From contig DDEJ01000138.1 in NCBI GenBank assembly GCA_002336405.1, positions 1-24,622 of the forward strand: a stretch of DNA of 24,622 nt. The letters run 5' to 3'. The DNA is from Rhodobacteraceae bacterium UBA1957. Its GTDB lineage: Bacteria; Pseudomonadota; Alphaproteobacteria; Rhodobacterales; Rhodobacteraceae. A program made the translations under genes and the position numbers. Under the pieces are notes generated by a model. It did not search any database. It was not told where the DNA came from and was given only the letters and a program-made list of their open reading frames with translations. Positions within the stretch are counted from its first letter, which is position 1. Each line of letters starts with the position of its first letter. This document shows, piece after piece, positions 16,334 through 23,648 of this stretch.

Positions 16334-17269
16334 TTAGTATTCCGCCATATCTTTCGGATTTTTCAAACCGGCGATATATTGATCGGCCTCCTCCTTGGTT
16401 AACGCAGGAGCTGCTTTCCCTGCCGTGCCGATGGGCATGTCACCAAAATAAAACTGGTACCCCGGAATGGGTTGGCGGCGTTTGCGAATCGGCATTCCGT
16501 CGTAAGGAAACACATCTGAGCGCGCATTTGCAACCTCGTCATGACACGGCAGAACATAATCCGCGCGCTTGTCGATTTCTTCAACAGATTTCCAGCCCTC
16601 ATAAGAGTTTACAAACCTTGCAGGCACCCAGTGACGCCATTTTTCGGCAGGATTGGGCTCTAGGTTTCGCTCTACAAAAATTGCATCGCCCGCAACCACA
16701 ATATCTCCTGCAGAGGTGGCCACTGTCACGCCCATGTGACCAACGGAATGACCCGGGGTGTGGAACATAGTAATACCAGGCAGAACCTCGCATTCGTCTC
16801 CAATCGCTTCAAACACACAGCCAGCATACGCCGGCTCAATATCCAGAATACCGCATTCGTAGGTGCGATAATATAAAGGTAAAGGATTATAAGCCATTTC
16901 GATCTCACCCTTAGGGGCAATATAGCGGGCATTTTTGAATTTTTTCATGTTTTGCACATGATCCCAGTGCAGATGGGTAAACACAATTGCATCAATCTCA
17001 TCGGGGTGCACACCGAGTTTTTGCTCTAAGTGGTCATGCACCTCCAAACAGCCACGCTTGTCGCATTTGTGATGATATTGAGTGGCCCGTTCCGCATCAC
17101 ACAGCCCCGTATCAATCAAGATTTTATGCTCACCTGTATCTACATAATGGCAATAAACAGGGTTCCAATACTTTTTTCCCGCAGGGCCCTTCCAAAAGAT
17201 ATAGGTCCCAAGGTCAGCTTCTAACCAGCCAGTGTTGATCGGGTAAATCTTGGTTTCTGCAATGCCCAT
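16334..17269 (-). CDS. Metallo-beta-lactamase fold hydrolase, N-acyl-homoserine-lactonase-like
   Basis: This 311-residue protein has the MBL core with the two-metal site: HLHWDH (99-104), H174 in HTPGHSVGH, D195 in VVAGDAIF and H243 in VLPCHD. The HLHWDH form and the GTYIFWKG/KILIDTGL blocks place it with the AHL-lactonase-like group (AiiA/AttM), but it is longer than those enzymes (about 250-265 residues). No luxI or luxR gene is nearby. It heads a sugar-type operon whose operator matches the one before the sugar ABC genes, so hydrolysis of a sugar lactone or another ester in the catabolic route fits better than quorum quenching. The start is ATG 17269 with CGGAGG 5 bases upstream. No signal peptide is seen, so it acts in the cytoplasm. 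Confidence 0.85.
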   Translation of the reverse strand: MGIAETKIYPINTGWLEADLGTYIFWKGPAGKKYWNPVYCHYVDTGEHKILIDTGLCDAERATQYHHKCDKRGCLEVHDHLEQKLGVHPDEIDAIVFTHLHWDHVQNMKKFKNARYIAPKGEIEMAYNPLPLYYRTYECGILDIEPAYAGCVFEAIGDECEVLPGITMFHTPGHSVGHMGVTVATSAGDIVVAGDAIFVERNLEPNPAEKWRHWVPARFVNSYEGWKSVEEIDKRADYVLPCHDEVANARSDVFPYDGMPIRKRRQPIPGYQFYFGDMPIGTAGKAAPALTKEEADQYIAGLKNPKDMAEY

Positions 17270-17274
17270 CCGGA

Positions 17275-17279
17275 CCTCC
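17275..17279 (-). promoter_or_regulatory. Ribosome binding site of the MBL hydrolase gene
   Basis: GGAGG on the minus strand lies 5 bases before the ATG at 17269 and fixes this start. Confidence 0.7.
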
Positions 17280-17295
17280 GTATTCAGCGAATCTA

Positions 17296-17309
17296 TTTTG
17301 TATACAAAA
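17296..17309. promoter_or_regulatory. GntR operator, site 1 (leftward operon)
   Basis: TTTTGTATACAAAA is a perfect 14-base palindrome 27 bases upstream of the hydrolase start. The same 14 bases occur at 18102-18115. The core TTGTATACAA is a common operator shape for FCD-type GntR repressors. The repressor is presumably the product of the adjacent gene at 17354-18019. Confidence 0.75.
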
Positions 17310-17353
17310 ATAGAAGAATGAGCACTATTGCAAGAGGGTAACCCAACTTTATG

Positions 17354-18019
17354 TCAATTGACCCGTAACGTTTGCATAAAACTGTTTGTCATATGATCCC
17401 GCATACCTTTTGACGCCGTATTTGAATCTTCGGAGAAAATGTCATCAATCAAAGTCTGGTGACTTTGCGCTGATCCGATCAGGTCTTCGCGAGTTTGGAA
17501 TTTTTTAGCGCGAAACGGCCCAGTACGGCGGCGGAACTCAGATGCAATCTCAGCGATATAGGGGTTTCCAGTCGCCTTATAGATTGTCAAATGGAAGGCT
17601 TCATTGGCACGCAAATACGCAACGCGATCGCCTGCTTCGGCCGCTTTCATGCAATCGCCTTGAGCTGTTTCAATTTCAGATCTGGCCAGTAAACTAAGGC
17701 GTTGTGCAGCTATTCGGGCGCAAGCGGCTTCTATTTCGTGCATGGCTTCAAAAATTTGGCTTAATTGCTCACGCGAATATTCCGCGACAAAAGCGCCGCG
17801 CTTTTCACCCGGAACCAATACGCCTTGCGCGGTTAATCGAGATAGTGCCTCGCGTACTGGGGTGCGCGACACACCAAACCGATGTGCCAACCCAACTTCA
17901 TCTAGGCGAACACCGGGCAAAAGTTCACCAGCACTGATTTCTTCAATCAAAGCATGTTCAACACGATGTGCTGCCGACATTTTATGCTTACCGGCGTCTG
18001 TTGCTTGTATATTTGCCAT
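17354..18019 (-). CDS. GntR family transcriptional regulator (FadR/FCD subfamily)
   Basis: This 221-residue DNA-binding protein has an N-terminal winged helix (about 17-78) with the diagnostic GVRLDEVGLAHRFGVSRTPVREALSRL and QGVLVPGEKRGAFVAEY. An FCD ligand domain follows (about 82-215), with the likely metal or ligand histidines in ANEAFHLTIYKATGNP, QSHQTLIDDI and MRDHM. FCD regulators usually respond to an organic acid or sugar acid and act as repressors. The gene sits between the two arms of the catabolic locus, and matching palindromes flank it on both sides, so it probably controls both arms and itself. The ATG at 18019 is preceded by AGGG about 7 bases upstream. The effector is not known. 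Confidence 0.92.
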   Translation of the reverse strand: MANIQATDAGKHKMSAAHRVEHALIEEISAGELLPGVRLDEVGLAHRFGVSRTPVREALSRLTAQGVLVPGEKRGAFVAEYSREQLSQIFEAMHEIEAACARIAAQRLSLLARSEIETAQGDCMKAAEAGDRVAYLRANEAFHLTIYKATGNPYIAEIASEFRRRTGPFRAKKFQTREDLIGSAQSHQTLIDDIFSEDSNTASKGMRDHMTNSFMQTLRVN

Positions 18020-18081
18020 TTCAGACCCTGCGTTTTGCCTCTATTCTAGACCCATAATACAGTTTTTTTTCAATTTAGCAA

Positions 18082-18090
18082 TTTTGTATA
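18082..18090. promoter_or_regulatory. GntR operator half site
   Basis: TTTTGTATA matches the first nine bases of the palindrome and begins exactly 20 bases before site 2, so both would lie on about the same face of the helix. It overlaps the proposed -35 element of the rightward operon. Confidence 0.5.
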
Positions 18091-18112
18091 TTTACTTTTC
18101 TTTTTGTATACA
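18084..18112 (+). promoter_or_regulatory. Possible promoter of the sugar ABC operon
   Basis: TTGTAT (18084-18089) and TATACA (18107-18112) are 17 bases apart, a plausible but imperfect -35/-10 pair. The half site covers the first and the palindrome covers the second, as expected for a repressed promoter. It is read by eye only. Confidence 0.4.
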
Positions 18113-18115
18113 AAA
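18102..18115. promoter_or_regulatory. GntR operator, site 2 (rightward operon)
   Basis: This is a second perfect copy of TTTTGTATACAAAA, 28 bases upstream of the ATPase start at 18144 and 82 bases upstream of the divergent regulator gene. It could repress both the transporter operon and the regulator gene. Confidence 0.75.
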
Positions 18116-18143
18116 TTATTGGGTCCAACCGAGGAGAGATTCT

Positions 18144-19229
18144 ATGCCTGAAATTCGCTTGGAGAATCTTATCAAGCGCTACGGCGCAGTGCAGGTGTTG
18201 CACGGTATCGATCTCAGTATGGCCGAAAATGAATTCACGGCTCTAGTAGGGCCTTCTGGCTGTGGAAAATCTACGACCCTGCGGATGATTGCTGGGTTGG
18301 AAACGGTCTCTGAGGGGGAAATCTTCTTCAATGATCAACCCGTTAGCCATCTAGAACCAAAGGATCGCAATTTGGCGATGGTATTCCAAGATTACGCTCT
18401 CTATCCACACATGGATGTGGCGCGAAACATCTCGTTTGCATTACGCTTGCAAAAACGCCCCAAGGCCGAAATAGAAGCCAAGGTGCGCGAAGTCGCCGAT
18501 CTCGTAGGTCTAACAGAGTTTTTACACCGCAAGCCCGGTGCCCTATCGGGCGGCCAACGCCAGCGCGTCGCAATGGCGCGGGCCTTGGCCAAAGACAGCG
18601 ATATTTTCCTGTTCGACGAACCCCTGTCCAATCTTGATGCTAAATTGCGCGGCCAAATGCGCGCCGAGTTGGCAGTGATGCGGCAGCGCGTCAAAAAAAA
18701 TATGATCTATGTGACCCATGACCAAATCGAAGCAATGACTTTAGCCGACCGGATTGTCGTGATGCACGGCGGCTATATTCAGCAACAAGGCACGCCAGAG
18801 ACGTTGTTCAAAAAACCCAAAAATAAATTTGTGGCGGGATTTCTCGGATCGCCACCCATGAATTTTCTAGAGGCTGACCTACAAGCAGAGGGTGGTACAC
18901 TTTTTGCCATTGGCGATACATTTAAAATTGCCATCCCTGCCTCCAAGTCGACCGGCTTAGGCCAAACAAGCGGTCATGTCACCTTGGGCGTGCGGCCCAG
19001 TGACCTGATTTATGATCCCAAAGCCCAAGACGCTGCGGCTTTGGATTTGCAGGTAAAAATTTCCGAATACATTGGCGCACAGTCCGTTTTGCTGTGCGCT
19101 TGTGGGCGAGCTGACGTGACGGTGGAACTAAAATCAGAAACCCCCATCGCACTTGGCGAAACACTCAGGTTTGCGGTCAGACCAGAGGGTATTCATCTAT
19201 TTGACCGAAAAACAGAACTGGCGCTCTAG
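18144..19229 (+). CDS. Carbohydrate ABC transporter ATP-binding protein (MalK/UgpC family)
   Basis: This 361-residue ATPase drives the sugar importer of the rightward operon. It shows Walker A GPSGCGKST (36-44), the Q-loop in MVFQDYALYPHM (79-90), the signature LSGGQRQR (134-141), Walker B IFLFDEPLSNLD (154-165) and H192 in YVTHDQIEAMTLADR. The C-terminal part (about 235-361), including FLGSPPMNFLEADL and LGVRPSDLI, is the TOBE/OB regulatory region typical of MalK/UgpC. The start is ATG 18144, after GAGGAGAG at 18131-18138; the same frame is open far upstream but that part runs antisense to the regulator gene and across the operators. The gene leads the operon, ahead of the binding protein by 32 bases. 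The transported sugar is unknown; the family name does not imply glycerol phosphate. Confidence 0.94.
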   Translation: MPEIRLENLIKRYGAVQVLHGIDLSMAENEFTALVGPSGCGKSTTLRMIAGLETVSEGEIFFNDQPVSHLEPKDRNLAMVFQDYALYPHMDVARNISFALRLQKRPKAEIEAKVREVADLVGLTEFLHRKPGALSGGQRQRVAMARALAKDSDIFLFDEPLSNLDAKLRGQMRAELAVMRQRVKKNMIYVTHDQIEAMTLADRIVVMHGGYIQQQGTPETLFKKPKNKFVAGFLGSPPMNFLEADLQAEGGTLFAIGDTFKIAIPASKSTGLGQTSGHVTLGVRPSDLIYDPKAQDAAALDLQVKISEYIGAQSVLLCACGRADVTVELKSETPIALGETLRFAVRPEGIHLFDRKTELAL

Positions 19230-19248
19230 CGTCACCTTTATTGATTAT

Positions 19249-19255
19249 GGGAGGA
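19249..19255 (+). promoter_or_regulatory. Ribosome binding site of the sugar-binding protein gene
   Basis: GGGAGGA lies 6 bases before ATG 19262 and selects that start over the in-frame ATGs at 19241 and 19247; it also puts the charged signal peptide at the very N terminus. Confidence 0.75.
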
Positions 19256-19261
19256 CAACCT

Positions 19262-20590
19262 ATGTTAACAAAACTCAAACGCATGGCCCTTGGGGCCTCA
19301 ACCGCTCTCACTATGACGAGTGCAGCTATAGCTGGGCCGTATGATGCCTATGAAGGCACGACTTTGGTGGTCAATTTCCCAGCGCACCCTCACTATAACG
19401 CGGTGATGAAAATCTTGCCAGAGTTCACCAAAGAAACCGGGATCGAAGTCGAAGTCGACCAATTGCCCTATCTCAAAATGCGGGAACGCCAGACTTTAGA
19501 ACTGGGCCAAGACGAAGGCGACTATGACCTGATCGCCTATGTCGTATTCTCCAAAGCAGACTATGTCTATGCAGACCAGCTTGAAAATCTTGCGCGTTAT
19601 TTCATGAACCCGAAACTGGCTGACCCATCTTACGATGCAGATGATTTAATTGACGGCTACGTTTACAACATTGGCTTTGCCGGTGGCAACAAAGGCTATC
19701 TGCAAGGCAAAACCGGATCGCTGTTTGGAATGCCTTACGGATCAGAAACATCTGTTCTTGGCTATCGCAAAGACATCTTTGAAAAACATGGGCTGAGCGT
19801 TCCTGAGACCTATGCAGAAATGCTGGACATCGCCTGCAAGATCCCACAGCTTGAGCCGGGTATGGGCGGTCTGTCGTCGCGTGCGGCGTCCGGGCACCAT
19901 GCAGCCCACGCATTTTTGTTGCATCTTGCACCTCTGGGCGGACGTATCTTTGACGACGCTTGGAACCCAATTGTGAACAATAAAGCTGGTGTTCAGGCCG
20001 CAAATGCGCTGAAAAAAATCATTGATTGTGGTCCCGAAGGTGCAGCCTCGTTTGGTTTTGGTGAAGCGCTTGGCTCATTCCTGAACGGCGACACGGCAAT
20101 GTTTTTGGACACCACTGTTGTGGCAGGTCAAATCGACGATGCAAGTAAATCGAAAGTTGTCGGCAAGGTTGGTTGGGCTATGCACCCCGAAGGTGTGCGT
20201 CGCGGTTCGCAAACCGGCGGTTTTGGCATCGGCATTCCAAAGAACGCTGAAAACAAAGAAGCCGCGTTTTTGTTGATGCAGTGGCTGACCTCAAAGACCG
20301 GCGACAAACTGGTTGCGTTGGCCGGCGGAAACCCGTCGCGGTTCTCGACCCACGCAGATGCGGATGTGAACGCCAAGTTTCCACATATGGCAACATTTGG
20401 TGAAGCGCTTAAACACGCTGACCCTGACTGGCGCCCAATCATCCCAGTTTGGGGTAAAATCAACGCAGACCTAGGCACGACACTGTCAAAAGTTCTGACC
20501 GAAGGTCTGGATGTTCAGGTTGCCTTGGACGGTGTTGCAGAACGCACCAGAGGCGTGATGGAAGAGGCCGGGTATTACACCTGGCAGTAA
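19262..20590 (+). CDS. Carbohydrate ABC transporter substrate-binding protein (family 1)
   Basis: This 442-residue periplasmic protein binds the substrate of the importer. A signal peptide (MLTKLKRMALGASTALTMTS, cleaved after AAIA near residue 24) is followed by GTTLVVNFPAHPHYNAVMKILPEFTKETGIEVEVD, the usual opening of family 1 sugar-binding proteins. Later blocks are GSLFGMPYGSETSVLGYRKDIFEKHGL (ligand-contact loop), GDTAMFLDTTVVAG and GGFGIGIPKNAENKEAAFLLMQWLTS, the C-lobe hallmark of the group. Its length is normal. The gene follows the ATPase by 32 bases and is followed by a 10-base-pair stem-loop before the first permease. The ligand could be a sugar, polyol or related compound; sequence alone does not tell. 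Confidence 0.92.
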   Translation: MLTKLKRMALGASTALTMTSAAIAGPYDAYEGTTLVVNFPAHPHYNAVMKILPEFTKETGIEVEVDQLPYLKMRERQTLELGQDEGDYDLIAYVVFSKADYVYADQLENLARYFMNPKLADPSYDADDLIDGYVYNIGFAGGNKGYLQGKTGSLFGMPYGSETSVLGYRKDIFEKHGLSVPETYAEMLDIACKIPQLEPGMGGLSSRAASGHHAAHAFLLHLAPLGGRIFDDAWNPIVNNKAGVQAANALKKIIDCGPEGAASFGFGEALGSFLNGDTAMFLDTTVVAGQIDDASKSKVVGKVGWAMHPEGVRRGSQTGGFGIGIPKNAENKEAAFLLMQWLTSKTGDKLVALAGGNPSRFSTHADADVNAKFPHMATFGEALKHADPDWRPIIPVWGKINADLGTTLSKVLTEGLDVQVALDGVAERTRGVMEEAGYYTWQ

Positions 20591-20602
20591 ATACTATCTA
20601 CG

Positions 20603-20629
20603 GCGCGACCCGGTCCCCACGGGTCGCGC
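20603..20629 (+). promoter_or_regulatory. Stem-loop between sugar-binding protein and permease genes
   Basis: GCGCGACCCG (20603-20612) and CGGGTCGCGC (20620-20629) form a perfect 10-base-pair stem with a 7-base loop, 12 bases after the binding protein stop. The following bases (AATCCCCAAC) lack a T run. It fits a structure that protects the upstream message or lowers read-through into the permeases. Confidence 0.65.
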
Positions 20630-20653
20630 AATCCCCAACATTCGGAGCATGAC

Positions 20654-21565
20654 GTGAAATCCCAAAAATTGAACCGAATGACACCTTATGTATTTATGGC
20701 CCCTGCGGTTATTATCATGGGTCTCGCGTTACTCTACCCGCTTGGGTATATGATTTATGGGTCGTTTCGGGCGTGGGATCCCAGCCAGAATATTTCTGAA
20801 ACTGAATTTGTAGGCCTGAAAAACTATATTACACTATTTTTTGATCCTGCCTTTCGGGAAAGCCTGTCTGTCACCTTGACGTTTGCTTTTGCGGTGGTCA
20901 CAGCGGAACTTGCAATTGGTGTTGGCTTAGCTTTGCTACTGGACCGCAACATTCGCGGCATGTCGGTCCTGCGCACCTTGTTCATTTTACCAATGATGAT
21001 TGCCCCCGTAGTTGTCGGCTTGATGTGGCGCTATATGTACCACCCAACCGTTGGCACGATTAACAGAACCCTAAAATCCATGGGGCTTGAGGGCGTAGAT
21101 TGGCTTGGCCAGCACGCGCTATTGTCTGTCATTATCGCCGATATCTGGCAATGGACGCCATTTATTTTCATCCTGTCGCTGGCGGCGTTACAATCACTGC
21201 CCCGCTCCGCATTAGAAGCCGCCAAGATCGATGGTGCCACCGGATGGCAGCAGATCAGATATATCAAGTTGCCGCTGATGATGCCGGTACTGATTGTGAC
21301 CGGGCTTTTGCGTCTGATCGATGCCTTTAAAGTCTTGGAGGTAATCTTGGTAATGACCGAAGGTGGCCCCGGCCTATCCACAGAAATTATCGCCCTGCGC
21401 ATTTCACGAACCGCAACAGAATTTCGCGAATTGGGCGTGGCGGCGGCCATGTCAAACTATCTGCTGATCCTTTTGCTCATTCTAACCTTGGGAATGTTTG
21501 TCATAACCCGCTTGCAAGAGGCCCGCGCTGCGCGGCAAGCCCGCCAAATTCAGGAAGAAGATTAA
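20654..21565 (+). CDS. Carbohydrate ABC transporter permease (MalF-like)
   Basis: This 303-residue inner membrane protein is the first of two permeases. The N-terminal membrane segment (YVFMAPAVIIMGLALLYPLGYMIYGSF) is the standard opening of MalF/UgpA-type subunits. The segments FAFAVVTAELAIGVGLALLL and TLFILPMMIAPVVVGLMWRYM follow. The coupling loop LEAAKIDGATGWQQIRYIKLPLM, with the EAA pattern EAAKIDGA, lies at about residues 191-213. A GGPG motif (MTEGGPGLSTEIIAL) is characteristic of this subunit. The start is GTG 20654, with GGAG 6 bases upstream; a later Met at residue 9 is less likely. The stop is 3 bases before the next permease start, so the pair is translated together. Confidence 0.92.
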   Translation: MKSQKLNRMTPYVFMAPAVIIMGLALLYPLGYMIYGSFRAWDPSQNISETEFVGLKNYITLFFDPAFRESLSVTLTFAFAVVTAELAIGVGLALLLDRNIRGMSVLRTLFILPMMIAPVVVGLMWRYMYHPTVGTINRTLKSMGLEGVDWLGQHALLSVIIADIWQWTPFIFILSLAALQSLPRSALEAAKIDGATGWQQIRYIKLPLMMPVLIVTGLLRLIDAFKVLEVILVMTEGGPGLSTEIIALRISRTATEFRELGVAAAMSNYLLILLLILTLGMFVITRLQEARAARQARQIQEED

Positions 21566-21568
21566 ACC

Positions 21569-22498
21569 ATGGATTACGACCGACAGAACCCCGCCTTTTA
21601 TGCCTTGCTAGTCGCCCTGATCTTCATGGCTGTGGGACCCATTGTTTTGATGTTCTCCAATTCGTTTAAACTTGACGTCGACATCATTGGCGGCACCTCG
21701 GGGCTGATATTTTTGCCGACGATCCAGAATTATGAAACCGCGCTGTGCGACGTCTTGTGGTACGAGCCCAAGCACCTAGATTTCTGCGCACTGAAATTTG
21801 GCGGGGCCTTTGTCAATTCTTTAATCATCGCACTGGTGTCTACGGCGCTGACTTTAATCATCGGATGTATGGCCGCTTACGCGCTGGTGCGGTTCCGGTT
21901 TATGGGGCGCGATACAGCATCATTGACGACATTGATGGTCCGCATGGTACCCCCTGCTGTTTTGTTAGTGCCGGTTTTTGGTCTTTGGAATAACGAATTT
22001 TGCATTAGCAAAAAGTTCTGGCTGGGTGAACTGATCCGCGACACCTTCGGGGGGCGCGGTGATGTTTGTCTGGCCGGTACACATTCTGGTATTATCTTAA
22101 TTTATGTCGCGATGAACCTGCCATTTGTGATCTGGATTTTGCAAAGTTTTATCGTGCAGGTGCCGCGCAGCTTGGAAGAGGCGGCGCGCGTGGATGGTGC
22201 GGGGCCGTTTCAGGTCTTTTTCCAAATTGTTCTTCCCCTGATCAAACCCGGTCTTGCTGCTGCGGCAATTTTTACGTTCCGCATCGCTTGGAACGAATAT
22301 CTTTTGGCCTCGGCCCTGTCGGACCGAGACACAAAAACCGTGCCTATTTTAATCGTGAATAACATGTCAGAATTCAACGTTGAATGGGGGGTCATCATGG
22401 CCACCGGCATGCTGCTGGCAATTCCACCGATTATCTTCACGCTGTTTGCATCCCGGCAAATCATTACCGGCATGACAGCTGGCGCAGTAAAAGGCTGA
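21569..22498 (+). CDS. Carbohydrate ABC transporter permease (MalG-like) with long outer loops
   Basis: This 309-residue inner membrane protein is the second permease. The N-terminal membrane segment (FYALLVALIFMAVGPIVLMF), NSLIIALVSTALTLIIGCMAAYALVRF, the MVRMVPPAVLLVPVFGLW block and the coupling helix LEEAARVDGAGPFQVFFQIVLPL identify the MalG/UgpE group. The C terminus ends in ITGMTAGAVKG, as usual. It is longer than the common 270-285 residues because of two extended outer loops, each with two cysteines (ALCDVLWYEPKHLDFCALKF, and from NEFCISKKF to GDVCLAGT). These might be disulfide-closed contacts for the binding protein; this is inference. It lies 3 bases after the first permease and 4 bases before the UPF0261 gene. 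Confidence 0.92.
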   Translation: MDYDRQNPAFYALLVALIFMAVGPIVLMFSNSFKLDVDIIGGTSGLIFLPTIQNYETALCDVLWYEPKHLDFCALKFGGAFVNSLIIALVSTALTLIIGCMAAYALVRFRFMGRDTASLTTLMVRMVPPAVLLVPVFGLWNNEFCISKKFWLGELIRDTFGGRGDVCLAGTHSGIILIYVAMNLPFVIWILQSFIVQVPRSLEEAARVDGAGPFQVFFQIVLPLIKPGLAAAAIFTFRIAWNEYLLASALSDRDTKTVPILIVNNMSEFNVEWGVIMATGMLLAIPPIIFTLFASRQIITGMTAGAVKG

Positions 22499-22502
22499 AT
22501 AA

Positions 22503-23648
22503 ATGACCGGAAACGTTTTGCTATTAGCGACGCTTGCGACCAAAGCAGACGAGGCGGCGTATCTAACCCGCCGTCTTACCGATCACGGCACAACAGTGCG
22601 CACAATTGATGTTTCGCTACAGACAGGCGGAAAAACCCTTGGAGGGAGCGATAAAATCGCTGCAATGCAGGCAACTGTTGCACGGGTTTGGGATGAGGTC
22701 GCCGCCTCGGTTGAGAACGATACAGACGTCACGATTGGCATCGGAGGCGGAACCGGTGGCGAAGTGATCTTGCAGGTGCTGCGCGCCCTGCCTATTACCT
22801 TTCCCAAGCTCCTTGTGACCACCCTGCCGTTTGACCCACGCGGTGCCGTAGCAGATAATTCCATCATTTTAGTGCCAACTCTGGCCGATATCTGTGGGCT
22901 GAATGCCACATTGCGCCAAGTTTTGGACAACACGGCCGCCATGACCGCCGGCCTATGCAACAACAAACACGATGCGGGCCCACCTGCGCCCTCGGTTGGC
23001 ATAACGGCAATGGGTGCAACTGAAGCCGCAGTCGGGCTATTGGTCAAACGGCTTGGCCAACGCCAAAAAGAGGCGACCGTGTTTCATTCAAACGGCTATG
23101 GTGGCGCAGCTTTTGCGCGCTTTGCCGCCCGTGGCGCTTTTCATTCAATCATTGATCTCACCCCGCATGAATTAACCAGACTAGAGCTCACCGGCGATCA
23201 CGTGCCTATGGCAGACAGGTTTACATCGGCAGGCGCACTTCCGCGCATTGTCCTGCCCGGCGGGTTGAATTTTCTTGGATTGGGGGCAGCGGCTCTTGTC
23301 CCATCAAACTATCTGCAACGGCCGCACTATGCCCATTCGGGTTATTTCACCCATGTAAAACTGACCCCGGATGAAATGGCACAGATTGCGTCTAAATTAA
23401 TAGATATCTTAAATACCGCGACCGGCCCTCGCGCACTGATCGTGCCGATGGGAGGTTTTTCCCATCAAGATTGTCCAGGTGGTGCAATCGAAGATCCTGA
23501 ACTGCGCCAGATCTTTCTGGATGTGGCCCACAGCAAGCTGAAGGCCGAGATTGCGCTTAATATCGTGCCTGAGCACATCTCTGCACCTGCCGTCACTGAC
23601 AAAATTATAACTGTACTGGAAACGCTGACATTGGACCAAATTCTATGA
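22503..23648 (+). CDS. UPF0261 family protein (Tm-1-like ATP-binding domain)
   Basis: This 381-residue protein belongs to the UPF0261 family, related to the N-terminal domain of the tomato virus-resistance protein Tm-1. Visible blocks are the N-terminal LLLATLATKADEAAYLTRRL (a Rossmann-like start), the glycine loop TIGIGGGTGGEVILQ (about 77-91), TTLPFDPRGAVADNSIILVPTLADICG, VGITAMGATEAAV, FHSNGYGGAAFARFAARGAF and the C-terminal IVPMGGFSHQDCPGGAIEDPELR. The bacterial function is not known; Tm-1 binds ATP and RNA replication proteins. No membrane segment or signal peptide is present. The gene follows the permease by 4 bases and overlaps the downstream class II aldolase by 4 bases (ATGA), so it is probably a catabolic enzyme acting with that aldolase. 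Family firm, function open. Confidence 0.9.
   Translation: MTGNVLLLATLATKADEAAYLTRRLTDHGTTVRTIDVSLQTGGKTLGGSDKIAAMQATVARVWDEVAASVENDTDVTIGIGGGTGGEVILQVLRALPITFPKLLVTTLPFDPRGAVADNSIILVPTLADICGLNATLRQVLDNTAAMTAGLCNNKHDAGPPAPSVGITAMGATEAAVGLLVKRLGQRQKEATVFHSNGYGGAAFARFAARGAFHSIIDLTPHELTRLELTGDHVPMADRFTSAGALPRIVLPGGLNFLGLGAAALVPSNYLQRPHYAHSGYFTHVKLTPDEMAQIASKLIDILNTATGPRALIVPMGGFSHQDCPGGAIEDPELRQIFLDVAHSKLKAEIALNIVPEHISAPAVTDKIITVLETLTLDQIL

Noticed and set aside
16334..17269. Quorum-quenching locus
   Set aside because: Only the hydrolase family hints at it; there are no luxI/luxR genes and the operon and operator context are those of carbohydrate use.
17742..18143. Upstream extension of the MalK/UgpC-type ATPase frame
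   Set aside because: It runs antisense to the GntR gene and across the operators; the ribosome binding site at 18131 and the family N terminus MPEIRLENL fix the start at 18144.
20603..20629. Intrinsic terminators at the three stem-loops after binding protein genes
   Set aside because: None is followed by a T run in the transcribed direction, and cotranscribed permease genes follow directly.
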